Of a stretch of 64,000 nucleotides of DNA, positions 34,737 through 43,549 are shown piece by piece; position 1 is the first letter of the stretch; the number at the start of each line of letters is the position of its first letter. The DNA comes from Qipengyuania vulgaris. GTDB taxonomy: Bacteria; Pseudomonadota; Alphaproteobacteria; Sphingomonadales; Sphingomonadaceae. The translations under genes were made by a program, and so were the position numbers. The notes beneath the pieces are model-generated. The model had not been told where the DNA came from, did no database searches, and saw only the letters and a list, made by a program, of their open reading frames with translations. The stretch covers positions 122,582-186,581 of the forward strand of contig NZ_WTYC01000012.1 in assembly GCF_009827325.1 (NCBI RefSeq). The letters run 5' to 3'.

Positions 34737-35057
34737 TCATGCCGCGAGGTGCTCGGGCCGTGCAGCAACCGATACCTTGACGCGAACATCGCGGTCGAGC
34801 CGGTCGAGGATGCGCATCAGCCGGTCCACGGTGAAGCGGTCGAGCTTGGCCTGGCGGATGCGCGAAAAATCGGCCGCCGCAATACCGGTGCGGGCTTCGG
34901 CATCGCGGACGGTCAGTTTTTCCTTGTCGAGCGTCTTGACCACTTCGGCGGCGAGGATCGCGCGGAGCTGACGCAGGCTCGCATCGGCCACGTCGAAATC
35001 GGCAAAGACATTGCCTGACCCGCGCACCAGTTCGATGTCGTCCTTCTGTTCGGTCAT
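34737..35057 (-). CDS. Xre-family antitoxin (HigA-like)
   Basis: A 106-residue protein with a helix-turn-helix in the centre (LTVRDAEARTGIAAADFSRI, DRFTVDRLMRILDRLDRDVR). It overlaps the toxin gene by four bases (ATGA), toxin first, the inverted order typical of HigBA-type pairs. It should bind the toxin and, with it, the palindrome at 35425-35439 to repress the operon. Confidence 0.82.
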   Translation of the reverse strand: MTEQKDDIELVRGSGNVFADFDVADASLRQLRAILAAEVVKTLDKEKLTVRDAEARTGIAAADFSRIRQAKLDRFTVDRLMRILDRLDRDVRVKVSVAARPEHLAA

Positions 35058-35440
35058 TCCAGCATCTCCTTCAATCGCCTGATCCGCTCGCGCACGAGGT
35101 CGATCTCGCGCTGCGGCGTCGATATTCCCTTCGTCGACTTCTTCTGGAAGGCATGCACCACCCAGATATCGTCATCCAGTTGCAGGGCGTAGACGACACG
35201 GTAGGCATCGCCGCGCTCCTTGATCGCCAGCTCCCAAACACCGGAGCCGAGACCAGCGAGCGGCTTGGCGATGTCCGGCGCCCCGCCATCGGCCACGATC
35301 GTCAGCGCATCGAGCGCCTTGTCGATCGCACGGGCCGGGAACGCCCCGAAATCCTTGCGCGCTGCCTTGATCCACGAAATCGGTCGAAGCGTTGGGGCGC
35401 GACATGATCCTATGTAGTCATATCTGACAACACTTGTCAA
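35054..35440 (-). CDS. HigB/RelE-type toxin (Gp49-like), start uncertain
   Basis: The frame encodes RPISWIKAARKDFGAFPARA ... GVWELAIKERGDAYRVVYAL and VVHAFQKKSTKGISTPQREI, a full RelE/HigB-like ribosome-dependent mRNase core. No good start lies in frame: TTG at 35440 coincides with the -35 box of the probable promoter. An ATG at 35405 (MSRPNA) is in another frame, and removing one T near 35385 would join it to RPISW. So either a rare start is used or a one-base insertion has broken the toxin. The core is otherwise intact. Confidence 0.7.
   Translation of the reverse strand: MTSVVRYDYIGSCRAPTLRPISWIKAARKDFGAFPARAIDKALDALTIVADGGAPDIAKPLAGLGSGVWELAIKERGDAYRVVYALQLDDDIWVVHAFQKKSTKGISTPQREIDLVRERIRRLKEMLE
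35411..35440 (-). promoter_or_regulatory. Promoter and palindromic operator of the HigBA-like pair
   Basis: On the minus strand TTGACA (35440-35435), an 18-base spacer and TACATA (35416-35411). Across the -35 box and spacer lies the perfect inverted repeat TGACAA-CAC-TTGTCA (35425-35439). Transcription would begin close to the ATG at 35405, giving an almost leaderless message. An antitoxin bound here would block polymerase. Confidence 0.62.
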
Positions 35441-35660
35441 TCGGGTATGTCGGGATGTTTGCCAGCGTGATCGAAGCGAAGCTTTCGTCTAACCATGTTT
35501 TCGGATTCATCCTGGTAGGACGTTCCCCACCTTCCCTGACCGCCCTCGTGCCGTGCGGAGATCAAAACCGAAGCCTTCCATCCGGCTCCGCAGACGCCCT
35601 TGGCGATGCCGAACGGCAGCCAAAGGCGCTGCCAATTCCTGCGGTGAATATAGACGTCAA

Positions 35661-36133
35661 TCTCCGCATCGCCCAATATATGCACGGCAGTTCGTGTGGA
35701 GATTGGGGAGTCTATTCTCCGCCAAACGCATCGAACCAGAGCGACCGGATGCGAAAAGTCGGTCGCTTAAGCCTTTTCAACCGACCGATATGCCACTCCG
35801 ATCCGGTGCCTGGCGCTTCCGCGTCGGAGACGAACTGCATCGAAAAAACGCCGCGCCGACGCCGCATTCGAAAAGCTGTCGCGCGCGCCCTTTCCTTTAC
35901 AACCTACGCGACTCCTGTGACGTTCGACGACGGTCCAGCCAAACAGGTCAAGCGTGACCGTGAGCTGATAATCGCGTGCGATGTTGCGCGCAGTATCGAC
36001 AGCCCGCCAGTGCTCGCGGCATTCGAAGTGCTTTGCCATGAATAAACATTACTCACACCGAAACCCGCAAATCCAACGCAGAAACTGAATCACCGCCCTG
36101 CCCTGTGATTCAAATCTTCGATTAAGCATCGCA
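35661..36133. repeat. Direct repeat, copy 1 (pairs with 38424-38892)
   Basis: Both copies begin TCTCCGCAT(C/T)GC(C/G)CAATA and end near CAAATCTTCGATTAAGCATCGCA / CAAATCTTCGATCAGGCATCGCA-type sequence, in the same orientation, ~2.76 kb apart. By eye they are about 85-90% identical, with the middle 300 bases most alike. Each encodes a WGR-like protein on the minus strand. The interval holds an integrase remnant and the AbiE pair. Confidence 0.8.
35767..36039 (-). CDS. Short WGR-like protein, diverged copy
   Basis: A 90-residue protein starting MAKHFECREHWRAVDTARNI. It is nearly identical to the product at 38527-38799, but the diagnostic Trp-Gly-Arg segment (VVERQWGRIG) reads VVERHRSRVG here. 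WGR domains occur in DNA-break-sensing PARPs and in small bacterial proteins that may bind nucleic-acid ends. The loss of W-G suggests this copy is decaying or changed in function. Confidence 0.6.
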   Translation of the reverse strand: MAKHFECREHWRAVDTARNIARDYQLTVTLDLFGWTVVERHRSRVGCKGKGARDSFSNAASARRFFDAVRLRRGSARHRIGVAYRSVEKA

Positions 36134-36150
36134 GGGGTCCTGCTATCCGA

Positions 36151-36441
36151 GCTTGGGCCACGCGGCCTGACATTTTCCGCAAGGACCTAAAGCATGCGGC
36201 GGAGGCCGCGCTTTCGCCGTCGATGCGACAAAATGATGACAACGTGGGCTATCTGAAGTTGATATCATCCCACTCGTTGAGGGTTGGCTTGACCCAGGAT
36301 CTGATCGCGTTGGGCGCTGACGGTGTCGCGATCTTGAATGCAATGCGCTGGGATTCTGCATCGACGGTGCTGCGATACGGCAGGAAGCTGCAGGCATATT
36401 CGAGCGCAATCGCACGGTTTCTGGGAAACGATCCGCAATAA
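36151..36441 (+). pseudogene. Tyrosine-recombinase C-terminal remnant
   Basis: The frame reads AWATRPDIFRKDLKHAAEAA, then SSHSLRVGLTQDLIALGADG and MRWDSASTVLRYGRKLQAYS to ARFLGNDPQ. This contains the catalytic HxxR (HSLR) and active Tyr (LRYGRK) of phage-type integrases of sphingomonad elements. The N-terminal two-thirds is missing. It lies just inside copy 1 of the direct repeat, so it may mark the insertion scar of an element. Confidence 0.68.
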
Positions 36442-36483
36442 GACCAGGGTTTGATTCCGGACAACGAAGTTTCGATACTAGCT

Positions 36484-37401
36484 TTATTGAAACAGCATCT
36501 TCTCGAGTGCATCCGCCAGTTCACATCGCTTCTTGGCAGGGAGCCGGTCCAGATTGCGTTGCTTCCACAGGACGGCAGGCAGGTGCCAAGCTTCCGGTAT
36601 GCCGAGAAGTTGCCAGTCCGGCTCTCCGCGTTTGAAGCCGACCAGAAACCGCCGATGCGCATCGGGCATGTCGGCAACCATCGCAGCGATGATCGCCTCG
36701 CGCGCTTCTTCAAGATCGGCCCGCGCGATCGGCTCATGCGTCATTCCGACAAAACCGCGCTCGAATTCCTCCATAAGCGGTTTTCGTGTCGGGGCAAGAA
36801 CTTCGCCAATCGGGCGATGGTGACTGATGACGTAGACAAGGAATGCGCGCCGCAGCTCGTCGCTTATACCTTCGTGCGCCAGGAGATCGCGCACGTCGAA
36901 AAGGTCGCGAGGGTGCTGGCGGTCAAGCGCCGCGACGATCTTGCCCGCATAGAGATCTTCGAAGGACACGATCTGCATCTCGGCAAAGCCAAAGGCGTCT
37001 TCGACTGTTGGCACAACGCTCCGCAAGGCAAGATCGTAGACGGTGCCGCGCAGTACCGGCGTTACCTCGATCTTGATCTGCACGCCTCCAGCGCGGACGA
37101 GCAGCTTGGTGACGATTTTCTCGTCGGCCGAGCGCGAAGCATGGACCTTCGCATCCGGTATTTTGCGTTCGATCCGTTTCGCTATTCGCAGCATGGCCGC
37201 GTTGATCGCGGCAAGCGACCTGGCGCGATCCTCGACCGGCAGATAGGTCAGGTCGATGTCCACCGACAGGCGCGGCATGTCGCGCACGAACAGGTTGATC
37301 GCGGTACCGCCTTTGAGGGCGAAGGCTTCTTCCTGCGCTACGAAAGGAATGGTGCGGATGAGAAGGGCGACCTGTTGCCGGTAAGAGTCGAGAAAGGCCA
37401 T
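36484..37401 (-). CDS. AbiEii/AbiGii-type nucleotidyltransferase toxin
   Basis: A 305-residue nucleotidyltransferase of type IV toxin-antitoxin/abortive phage defence systems. The fold motifs are FALKGGTAINLFVRDMPRLS followed by VDIDLTYLP (the GG/S...DxD catalytic metal site), and a later KIEVTPVLRG strand with FEDLYAGKIVAALDRQHPRD. Family members such as MenT and AbiEii modify tRNA or other substrates to arrest growth. It is eight bases downstream of the antitoxin gene. Confidence 0.88.
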   Translation of the reverse strand: MAFLDSYRQQVALLIRTIPFVAQEEAFALKGGTAINLFVRDMPRLSVDIDLTYLPVEDRARSLAAINAAMLRIAKRIERKIPDAKVHASRSADEKIVTKLLVRAGGVQIKIEVTPVLRGTVYDLALRSVVPTVEDAFGFAEMQIVSFEDLYAGKIVAALDRQHPRDLFDVRDLLAHEGISDELRRAFLVYVISHHRPIGEVLAPTRKPLMEEFERGFVGMTHEPIARADLEEAREAIIAAMVADMPDAHRRFLVGFKRGEPDWQLLGIPEAWHLPAVLWKQRNLDRLPAKKRCELADALEKMLFQ

Positions 37402-37409
37402 GATGCCCG

Positions 37410-38195
37410 CTACCCCGCCAGATCGGACGGCACGGTTATGTGGTAGCCGGGGTCGAGCGTGCCACCTTTGACCAGGACGCGCTTCCCCGATCCAAGATCG
37501 ACACGGGTCACATCGAGACGGGATCGCCAGGCATGCCGGTGGCGGTCGGCGAAGAACAGGAATAGCCGTTTCACCTTCACGCTGGCGCAGGTCTCCAGCA
37601 GGGTTTGCAGGCGACGCGGGCTGAGATCGCTCAGCCCTTCCATCAGGGCATCGACCTGATGGAAACTCTCATGTCTGGGCAACTCGTCGAGCAATTCGAG
37701 CGCGGCACGTTCCTTGCTCGCATAGCGGATGGGTAAGCTCAGACCTGCGGCGCTGACCATGACGGGGCTCGGCTCCGCTTGTGCGCCGGCATCGCCGGGA
37801 AACAGACGCAGACTGTTGTGCCAGCGGAAGGCTACGTCGAGCGGCAAGCTGTCCAGCCATGTCGGCGGTCGCTTCGGCCCGTAGAGGTGAACCTCGCGCA
37901 TCTCCGCCGAAAGGTAATGGGCATAGCCTAGCTGTTCGAGTGCGGTGCGCCCGCCGACGGTCAGCGGCAGGTCCAGCACGGTCTGGAGCGAGATAACCAC
38001 CTGCGGCCATGTCAATGGCGCGCGCGAGCGACGATAGACCCGCCGCGCCGGACTTTCGAGCCAGCCAGCGCGGACATACTGGCTGCGCAGCGCCGATGAA
38101 TAACCGTGCGCCTCCATCCACGCGGCATCGGCCAGGAGTCCCTCAGGGAGTTCCCGCTGAAGCCGGTTTAGCTTGCTGTCAGAACGCTTAGCCAT
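37410..38195 (-). CDS. AbiEi-type antitoxin/transcriptional regulator
   Basis: A 261-residue partner of the AbiEii-like toxin. The N-terminus carries a winged-helix region (EGLLADAAWMEAHGYSSALR, SQYVRAGWLESPARRVYRRS), and the C-terminal half is the AbiEi antitoxin domain (YASKERAALELLDELPRHES; RRLQTLLETCASVKVKRLFL). AbiEi represses its own operon by binding inverted repeats; a perfect 8-bp repeat lies 20 bases upstream of the ATG. Confidence 0.88.
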   Translation of the reverse strand: MAKRSDSKLNRLQRELPEGLLADAAWMEAHGYSSALRSQYVRAGWLESPARRVYRRSRAPLTWPQVVISLQTVLDLPLTVGGRTALEQLGYAHYLSAEMREVHLYGPKRPPTWLDSLPLDVAFRWHNSLRLFPGDAGAQAEPSPVMVSAAGLSLPIRYASKERAALELLDELPRHESFHQVDALMEGLSDLSPRRLQTLLETCASVKVKRLFLFFADRHRHAWRSRLDVTRVDLGSGKRVLVKGGTLDPGYHITVPSDLAG

Positions 38196-38214
38196 GATTA
38201 GTGTTTTGGCATAT

Positions 38215-38239
38215 CTTCAAACCAAAATCCAGTTTGAAG
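38215..38239. promoter_or_regulatory. Inverted repeat upstream of the AbiE operon
   Basis: CTTCAAAC-CAAAATCCA-GTTTGAAG, a perfect 8-bp inverted repeat in AT-richer DNA before the antitoxin gene. AbiEi proteins bind such repeats to control their operon. Confidence 0.55.
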
Positions 38240-38423
38240 CTTTCCGCTTTTGCCAAGCCAAGCTTGGTGTTTGGCGCAGTCTACAAACCTTATGCTCGGA
38301 CTCAGGGCCCAAACCTGCGGTCGAACTCACGCCTCAGCCGCGAGATCTCGGACGTCTAGTCTGCGAGATATCCGCGCTGACAACGTTTCGGCATCCCGCT
38401 CAAAAGCAGACCAGTTCTCCTAA

Positions 38424-38892
38424 TCTCCGCATTGCGCAATACATTCGCGACAGTTCATGCGGAGATTGGAAAGCCTATTTTCCGCAAACTGCATGAAACC
38501 ATGCCTACGGGATGTGAGTCGCTCGCCTATGCTTCTTCAACGGACCGATATTCCACTCCGATCCGGTGCTTGGCGCTTCCGCGTCGGCTACGAACTGCAT
38601 CGACAAAACGCCGCGCCGACGCCGCATTCGGAAAGCTGTCGCGCGCGCCCTTCCCGTTACAACCTATGCGACCCCACTGACGTTCGACGACGGTCCAGCC
38701 AAACAGGTCGAGCGTGACCGTGAGTTGATAGTCGCGTGCGATGTTGCGCGCGGTGTCGACAGCCCGCCAGTGCTCGCGGCATTCGAAGTGCTTTGCCATG
38801 AAGAGACATTGGTGCACCGCAACTCTCAAATCCAACGCAGAAACTGAATCACCGCCCTACCCTGTGATTCAAATCTTCGATCAGGCATCGCA
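38424..38892. repeat. Direct repeat, copy 2 (pairs with 35661-36133)
   Basis: Same orientation as copy 1 and roughly the same length. It keeps an intact WGR motif. Homologous recombination between the two copies would delete the AbiE module and the integrase remnant as one block. Confidence 0.8.
38527..38799 (-). CDS. Short WGR-domain protein
   Basis: A 90-residue protein with the WGR core (LDLFGWTVVERQWGRIGCNG, KGARDSFPNAASARRFVDAV). The start MAKHFECREHWR was chosen because it is shared with the other copy; an upstream ATG (38835) adds unrelated residues. Small stand-alone WGR proteins are frequent on alphaproteobacterial plasmids, with unknown function. It lies next to the AbiE pair, so a link with defence is possible. 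Confidence 0.72.
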   Translation of the reverse strand: MAKHFECREHWRAVDTARNIARDYQLTVTLDLFGWTVVERQWGRIGCNGKGARDSFPNAASARRFVDAVRSRRGSAKHRIGVEYRSVEEA

Positions 38893-39057
38893 TATGCACT
38901 GCTTTCAGACCATCGCCCACGCAGGTCTGGAATTGTCCGCAAGGTCTCGCGCATCAAGAATTCCGTAACGGATTGTCCAACTTGATTTAAACGCAGCATC
39001 CGGTCAGTCGTTGTATTTAGCGTCCTAAAATGCTACGGCTAGCCTAGGAGAATTGCG

Positions 39058-39273
39058 ATGAGCTTCGACGATCAACCTGGAGAATCTGGAGTGGTCAAGG
39101 CAGCCGCGAAGTGGGATCCTTCAGGCGGAGTGAACCCAGAGTGGCTCTATAAGACCGGGGATGATTTCCTTGGCCACGATTACGAGCCATCGCAGGGACG
39201 AGTTGAATGGAATTCTATTCTCGGATTGATGTTAGCAATTGCATTCATCTTTATCGCTATTTTGAGCTGGTAA
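39058..39273 (+). CDS. Hypothetical 71-residue membrane protein
   Basis: Starts MSFDDQPGESGVVKAAAKWD, with a hydrophilic N-terminal part and one C-terminal helix (ILGLMLAIAFIFIAILSW). AGGAG lies seven bases before the ATG. It converges on traG with one base between the two stops. Unknown family; tail-anchored topology is likely. Confidence 0.55.
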   Translation: MSFDDQPGESGVVKAAAKWDPSGGVNPEWLYKTGDDFLGHDYEPSQGRVEWNSILGLMLAIAFIFIAILSW

Positions 39274-39274
39274 C

Positions 39275-42094
39275 TCATTCGTCGTCACCACGAAGGCGTC
39301 TTTGAATTGTGTTACGCTCCCGCTGGTCGTGATCATAGAAGCGCTCGTTAAAGCGATCGTTTGCTCCACCCAAGCCTTCTCGGCGCTCCTCGAACTCCCG
39401 CCGCTTGTCGCTGTAGCGAGATGTGTTGGCCTCATAACGATCACCAAGTGACGATGCGCCTTCGTCGATCCGGTCTCCGATAGATCCATCACTCGATCCA
39501 TTCACGAGGTTTCGTGGCCCACCAACATTTTGGCGCGGCGTGCTGGCGCGAAGGTCGGACTCGCTGAAATCGCCGGGCCCAGTGACATTGCCGACCAAGG
39601 AGCCGCGTTCAGGGATGAGATCATTGAAGGGGGCAACGCGAGCATCGTAATAATCGGCGATAATTTCTCTCGCTACAAGCTCATAGGTTGCCTGCTCTTG
39701 CGGATTGTAGTCGGTGCGGGCCAAGCTCGGGGCCGTCACCCCAAGTTCCATGGCCTTTTCCTGATACCTTGATGCAACAATCTGAGACATATCGAAGTTG
39801 AGGTTCGCACCGTACCCTTCGCGATTGGAGGTATTGTTGCTGAGGGACGTCGAAACTTCATCGATTGCAGCAATGCGCTCATCAATGCGCCGGATCTCTT
39901 CGAGAGCTTGCTCACGAGAATAGGAATTATCCGAATAGCCCTCGCTTCGATTAAAGCTGCCGCTCTGCGAGTAGCTGCCATTATCCTGTGTAGCATTCGA
40001 CCCGTTGGAGCGACCGTCAGAGGTCGACGAATCGAGTCCGTTGCTTTGTATACGATCGTTTCCACGGTTCACGAGGTCGGTGCGCAACCGTCCTCCATTG
40101 ATGCCAGTTTGGGCGCCGGCATTAATACCAAGGCCAGAGCCCCTGCGAGGACTTCCTCCAGAATTTCCTCTACCGGCAGTGCCAGATACGCCAATACTCC
40201 CGCCACGAGTAGTCTCAAGACGATCAATGTTGGTTTGCTGATCGCCCGAAGAGCGCGAAATCCTGTCACCTTCGCTTATACCGTCTCTCGAATCGAGCGA
40301 CTGATTGTCAAACCTCTGAAAATTTTCACCAGAGCGATATCCTGCAGAGTTTTCGCTTCCGCTCGAGTTGCGGACGCCGGTCGTTTGACGTGCCGAGGTT
40401 CGGTCGAGGAACGAAAGCGCACGCGAACGCTCCTCGGTGAGGCTGTTGCGAGCCGTCTCGAGCTCGGAAAGCGTCTGCTGGCGCTCGGAATTTGCGAACT
40501 GGCTCAAAGAGGCACCGAAGGCGAGGCGGCTCATTCCGGGTGATGTATCGAAGACGGTAGAACCGTCAGCCATCGTCCGCGTGAAAGTACCGTTGGGATT
40601 GACGGTCGACTGCACAGCAACTCCACCCGTGAAGGATGGCGCAGTGTTCCATTGGTTAGACTGCCGGTTGAAGCTCGACAGGTTCATGAAACTTTCGTTT
40701 CCGTAGGAGTAGTTGCCCGTCGTCCGTTCCACGGCCGCCGCTTCCGCTGCAGCCTGTGCTGGAGCGAGCATGGAGGTCGCCTGCGACGAGACGGCCATCG
40801 CTCCCCGCGCCATGCCGGCAGCAAGGAACGGGATCGACATCATCAGGAAGCCTGCGATCGTCGCGGTATCCGCGTTGACCGCATCGATACCGGCCATGCC
40901 TGCCATCGTGATGCCGCCCGGTGCGGTCGCATTCAGAGAGTCCGATGCGCGGTCCATGATGAACATGTGCAGGACCACATAGAGTGGCCCCCATGCGGCC
41001 AGATAGAAGAAGCCGGTGAAATAACCTTTCAGCGCGGTTACCCCTGTGCGCGGAAGAAGGAAGAGCGGAAAGAGGACCGGGAACATCGCATAGAAGACGA
41101 CGGTCAGCACGATGTTGAGAAGCGGGACCCACGTCATCGCTTGCTGTGTGATCGACGTGTAGGTGTTGCGCGCCTGTTCCTCGGCGCGGAGCATGGCGAA
41201 TGTATCGCCATCAGCCGCACCGAGATTGGCTCGCGCTTCGAGGAAGGCACCCACCAGCGAGCGTTGATGGAAAATCTGTTGTGCGGTCTGACTGCTACCG
41301 TGGAACTGATTGGCGATGACTGGGAGGTCGGCGATCAGTTTGGCGCGAGCTGCTGCGGGAGTGAGGCCTGGAAAGAGCTTGCGGCCCTCCTCCTCGAGCT
41401 GCGCATCGGTATAGGTGATAATCCCGCTCTGAAGGCTCGTGTATCCTGCCTGGCAAGTCACGATCGTCGGGGTGCCCGTGGCTGGGATCCACTTCATACC
41501 CCGCGCCGGCGAGCCGGGGCCCATATCGGTCAGGATGTCGTTCGAGTTCGCGACCGTGTCGAAAGACATATGGCCGAGCAAGATGTCATAGAAGAGGCAC
41601 TGCTTGAAATACTCCTCGAGATTGGCGCTGATGCGGGGGTCGCGGATCTGGAAGTCCCGGGTGCGATCCCAGAGCCTGGCTCCATAGATCATACCGTTGT
41701 TCGACATCTGCAGGGTGCCAGGCATCGTGAAGACGGTCTCGGCCGTGCGCGTCAACCAGTCGCCGGCAGTCGAGCTGACCGAGGCGATGAGGGCCAGACC
41801 AACCGGGACGTTGCCGACCGTCGAGGGTGCCAGACTGGGATTGAGGCGATCGGTGACTTGCACGGTGGTCGTCGGGATGATGAGTGCCCCGTACATGAGC
41901 GTCGCACCCAGGAACCAGTTGAGCCAGGCGCGCCAGTTCAAACTGAAGGCGACGATCAGAAGCGTGTATATGAAACCCATCACCATCACGACCCGGAGAA
42001 GCGAACGGAAGCCCCCTCCCCCCGTCCATGCGGAGACCGCGTTGAGGACGTTGACGATGTATTCCCCGCCCCCAATCGTGAAGATCTCCATCAT
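39275..42094 (-). CDS. traG: TraG, F-type mating-pair stabilisation protein
   Basis: A 939-residue protein, almost exactly the length of F TraG. The N-terminal half has several membrane helices (LLRVVMVMGFIYTLLIVAFS; WVPLLNIVLTVVFYAMFPVL; GYFTGFFYLAAWGPLYVVLH) and the conserved TraG_N region (FKQCLFYDILLG). The C-terminal ~480 residues are hydrophilic, rich in Ser/Asn/Arg, and lie in the periplasm, where F TraG contributes to mating-pair stabilisation and entry exclusion. It is the last gene of the transfer operon. Confidence 0.9.
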   Translation of the reverse strand: MMEIFTIGGGEYIVNVLNAVSAWTGGGGFRSLLRVVMVMGFIYTLLIVAFSLNWRAWLNWFLGATLMYGALIIPTTTVQVTDRLNPSLAPSTVGNVPVGLALIASVSSTAGDWLTRTAETVFTMPGTLQMSNNGMIYGARLWDRTRDFQIRDPRISANLEEYFKQCLFYDILLGHMSFDTVANSNDILTDMGPGSPARGMKWIPATGTPTIVTCQAGYTSLQSGIITYTDAQLEEEGRKLFPGLTPAAARAKLIADLPVIANQFHGSSQTAQQIFHQRSLVGAFLEARANLGAADGDTFAMLRAEEQARNTYTSITQQAMTWVPLLNIVLTVVFYAMFPVLFPLFLLPRTGVTALKGYFTGFFYLAAWGPLYVVLHMFIMDRASDSLNATAPGGITMAGMAGIDAVNADTATIAGFLMMSIPFLAAGMARGAMAVSSQATSMLAPAQAAAEAAAVERTTGNYSYGNESFMNLSSFNRQSNQWNTAPSFTGGVAVQSTVNPNGTFTRTMADGSTVFDTSPGMSRLAFGASLSQFANSERQQTLSELETARNSLTEERSRALSFLDRTSARQTTGVRNSSGSENSAGYRSGENFQRFDNQSLDSRDGISEGDRISRSSGDQQTNIDRLETTRGGSIGVSGTAGRGNSGGSPRRGSGLGINAGAQTGINGGRLRTDLVNRGNDRIQSNGLDSSTSDGRSNGSNATQDNGSYSQSGSFNRSEGYSDNSYSREQALEEIRRIDERIAAIDEVSTSLSNNTSNREGYGANLNFDMSQIVASRYQEKAMELGVTAPSLARTDYNPQEQATYELVAREIIADYYDARVAPFNDLIPERGSLVGNVTGPGDFSESDLRASTPRQNVGGPRNLVNGSSDGSIGDRIDEGASSLGDRYEANTSRYSDKRREFEERREGLGGANDRFNERFYDHDQRERNTIQRRLRGDDE

Positions 42095-42106
42095 GGTCCC
42101 TGATCC

Positions 42107-43549
42107 TTACTGGACGCCTTGGTTCGACAGCGACGTGCTGAAGGACAGCGCCGCCGACATCTGCGGGGAGAGATTGTTGCGCAGCGTGCCCTCCAGGAAG
42201 ACCGCGCGCTGGATGACGTGCTGCGTTCGATCGAGGCGCAGGTTCATGCCTTGGGAATATCCATCGAGGACGTGGCGCACGGAGACGATCTGGTCACGCC
42301 ATTGCGACAGCGCTTCCTCGTTCGCGTTCTGGAACGTCCCGACTCCCCGCGATGCGTAGCCGTAATATTGCTGCGCAAGCGCATCGAGCAGATCCATCGA
42401 CACAATCTCGGCCAGATCGTTCATGTCATTGGCTGTCATTCCGCCAAGCGTCGCCGCCGCGTTGACCGAAATGATCTTGTATAGCGGGATCGTGGTCGCG
42501 CCGAGCAGTCCGATCTCGTCCGACGTCAGCGCGGTGTTCGACCGGATCTTGGCATTCATGCTCTCGATCATCGCACGGACGCGAGGCTTCAATGCCTGCG
42601 CCTGGTCGACCGACATGGTCTGAGTCGTCGGATTGAGACACTTGTCGATCGTATCGCACTTCAGCATCGTGACCGAGTTCGTGCCGTCGAGAAGCGCCGT
42701 CAGGAGCGCGCGATCGCCTTGCCCGAAGAACTGGTAGCCGCGCTTTCCGCTCCCATCGCCATCCTGATAATAGATGACGGTCCCCACGAACGTCATGAGG
42801 TACTCGCGGAATTGGGGAGAGAAGCTCGGATAGCTCTGCTTCAGCATATCCCACGTGAAGTTGTAGCTTTCCGACGGAATGTTCGGATCGCTGTTCGCAG
42901 CGATCGTCGACTCCCGCTGACCGCCGGTCCCGCATTCGTGACGGCCTTTCGCCCAGTCCGAAAAGAGCCCCTGGCTGTTGCCGATCGACTTGCAGATCTC
43001 CGACGACATGCGGTCCGACTTTCCCCACAAACCGCCGACGAGATTTTGAGCGGTTTCGCAGCTGTTCATGTTGAACTGGTTCATCTGCTGAGCCTTCTGC
43101 GCCATCTCTTCGATCGTCGAGGCGATCTGCGGGCTGATCGACTTGATGGCGAGCTGGAAGGCGAAGCCGAGCGCATTGTTGGCGGTCGCCTTCAACATCG
43201 CGACGATCTCGTCGGTGTTGATGAAGGAGAAGCTGCCCGAGAAGACGTCGATGCCGCCGCAACCCGCCTTGATCGAGGGCAGTTGCAGATTGACCGGGTT
43301 CACGCTCTTCTGCGGAAACCGTGTCCAGATGTTCCCACCCGAATAATAGCCCGCGGATTGGCCCTGATAGGCGGTCGGCCCGGTCGCGTTGGCCGCCGCA
43401 CCCATGTCGTTGAAGAAATCGTTGAGCTCGGCCCCAACCTGCGCGCTGACCGGCGCAGCGGCCATGCCTGTCGTCGCCACCGCGCAGAGAGCGACACCGG
43501 CGCGTTTTGCGAAACGGGCGGCGATGCCGCCTCTCGTCCGAGTAGACAT
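42107..43549 (-). CDS. traH: TraH, F-type pilus assembly protein
   Basis: A 480-residue exported protein (signal AGVALCAVATTGMAAAPVSA). Family motifs include AGCGGIDVFSGSFSFINTDE and SCETAQNLVGGLWGKSD. In F, TraH is a periplasmic protein needed for pilus extension with TraF, TraW, TraU and TrbI. Its ATG overlaps the traF stop by one base (TGATG). Confidence 0.92.
   Translation of the reverse strand: MSTRTRGGIAARFAKRAGVALCAVATTGMAAAPVSAQVGAELNDFFNDMGAAANATGPTAYQGQSAGYYSGGNIWTRFPQKSVNPVNLQLPSIKAGCGGIDVFSGSFSFINTDEIVAMLKATANNALGFAFQLAIKSISPQIASTIEEMAQKAQQMNQFNMNSCETAQNLVGGLWGKSDRMSSEICKSIGNSQGLFSDWAKGRHECGTGGQRESTIAANSDPNIPSESYNFTWDMLKQSYPSFSPQFREYLMTFVGTVIYYQDGDGSGKRGYQFFGQGDRALLTALLDGTNSVTMLKCDTIDKCLNPTTQTMSVDQAQALKPRVRAMIESMNAKIRSNTALTSDEIGLLGATTIPLYKIISVNAAATLGGMTANDMNDLAEIVSMDLLDALAQQYYGYASRGVGTFQNANEEALSQWRDQIVSVRHVLDGYSQGMNLRLDRTQHVIQRAVFLEGTLRNNLSPQMSAALSFSTSLSNQGVQ

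Noticed and set aside
35434..36045. 203-codon plus-strand frame through repeat copy 1
   Set aside because: The corresponding frame in copy 2 is not maintained in the same way, while the minus-strand WGR-like frame is conserved in both copies.
40652..42103. 483-codon plus-strand frame opposite traG
   Set aside because: Shadow of traG: high His/Arg/Gly content and no recognisable motif.
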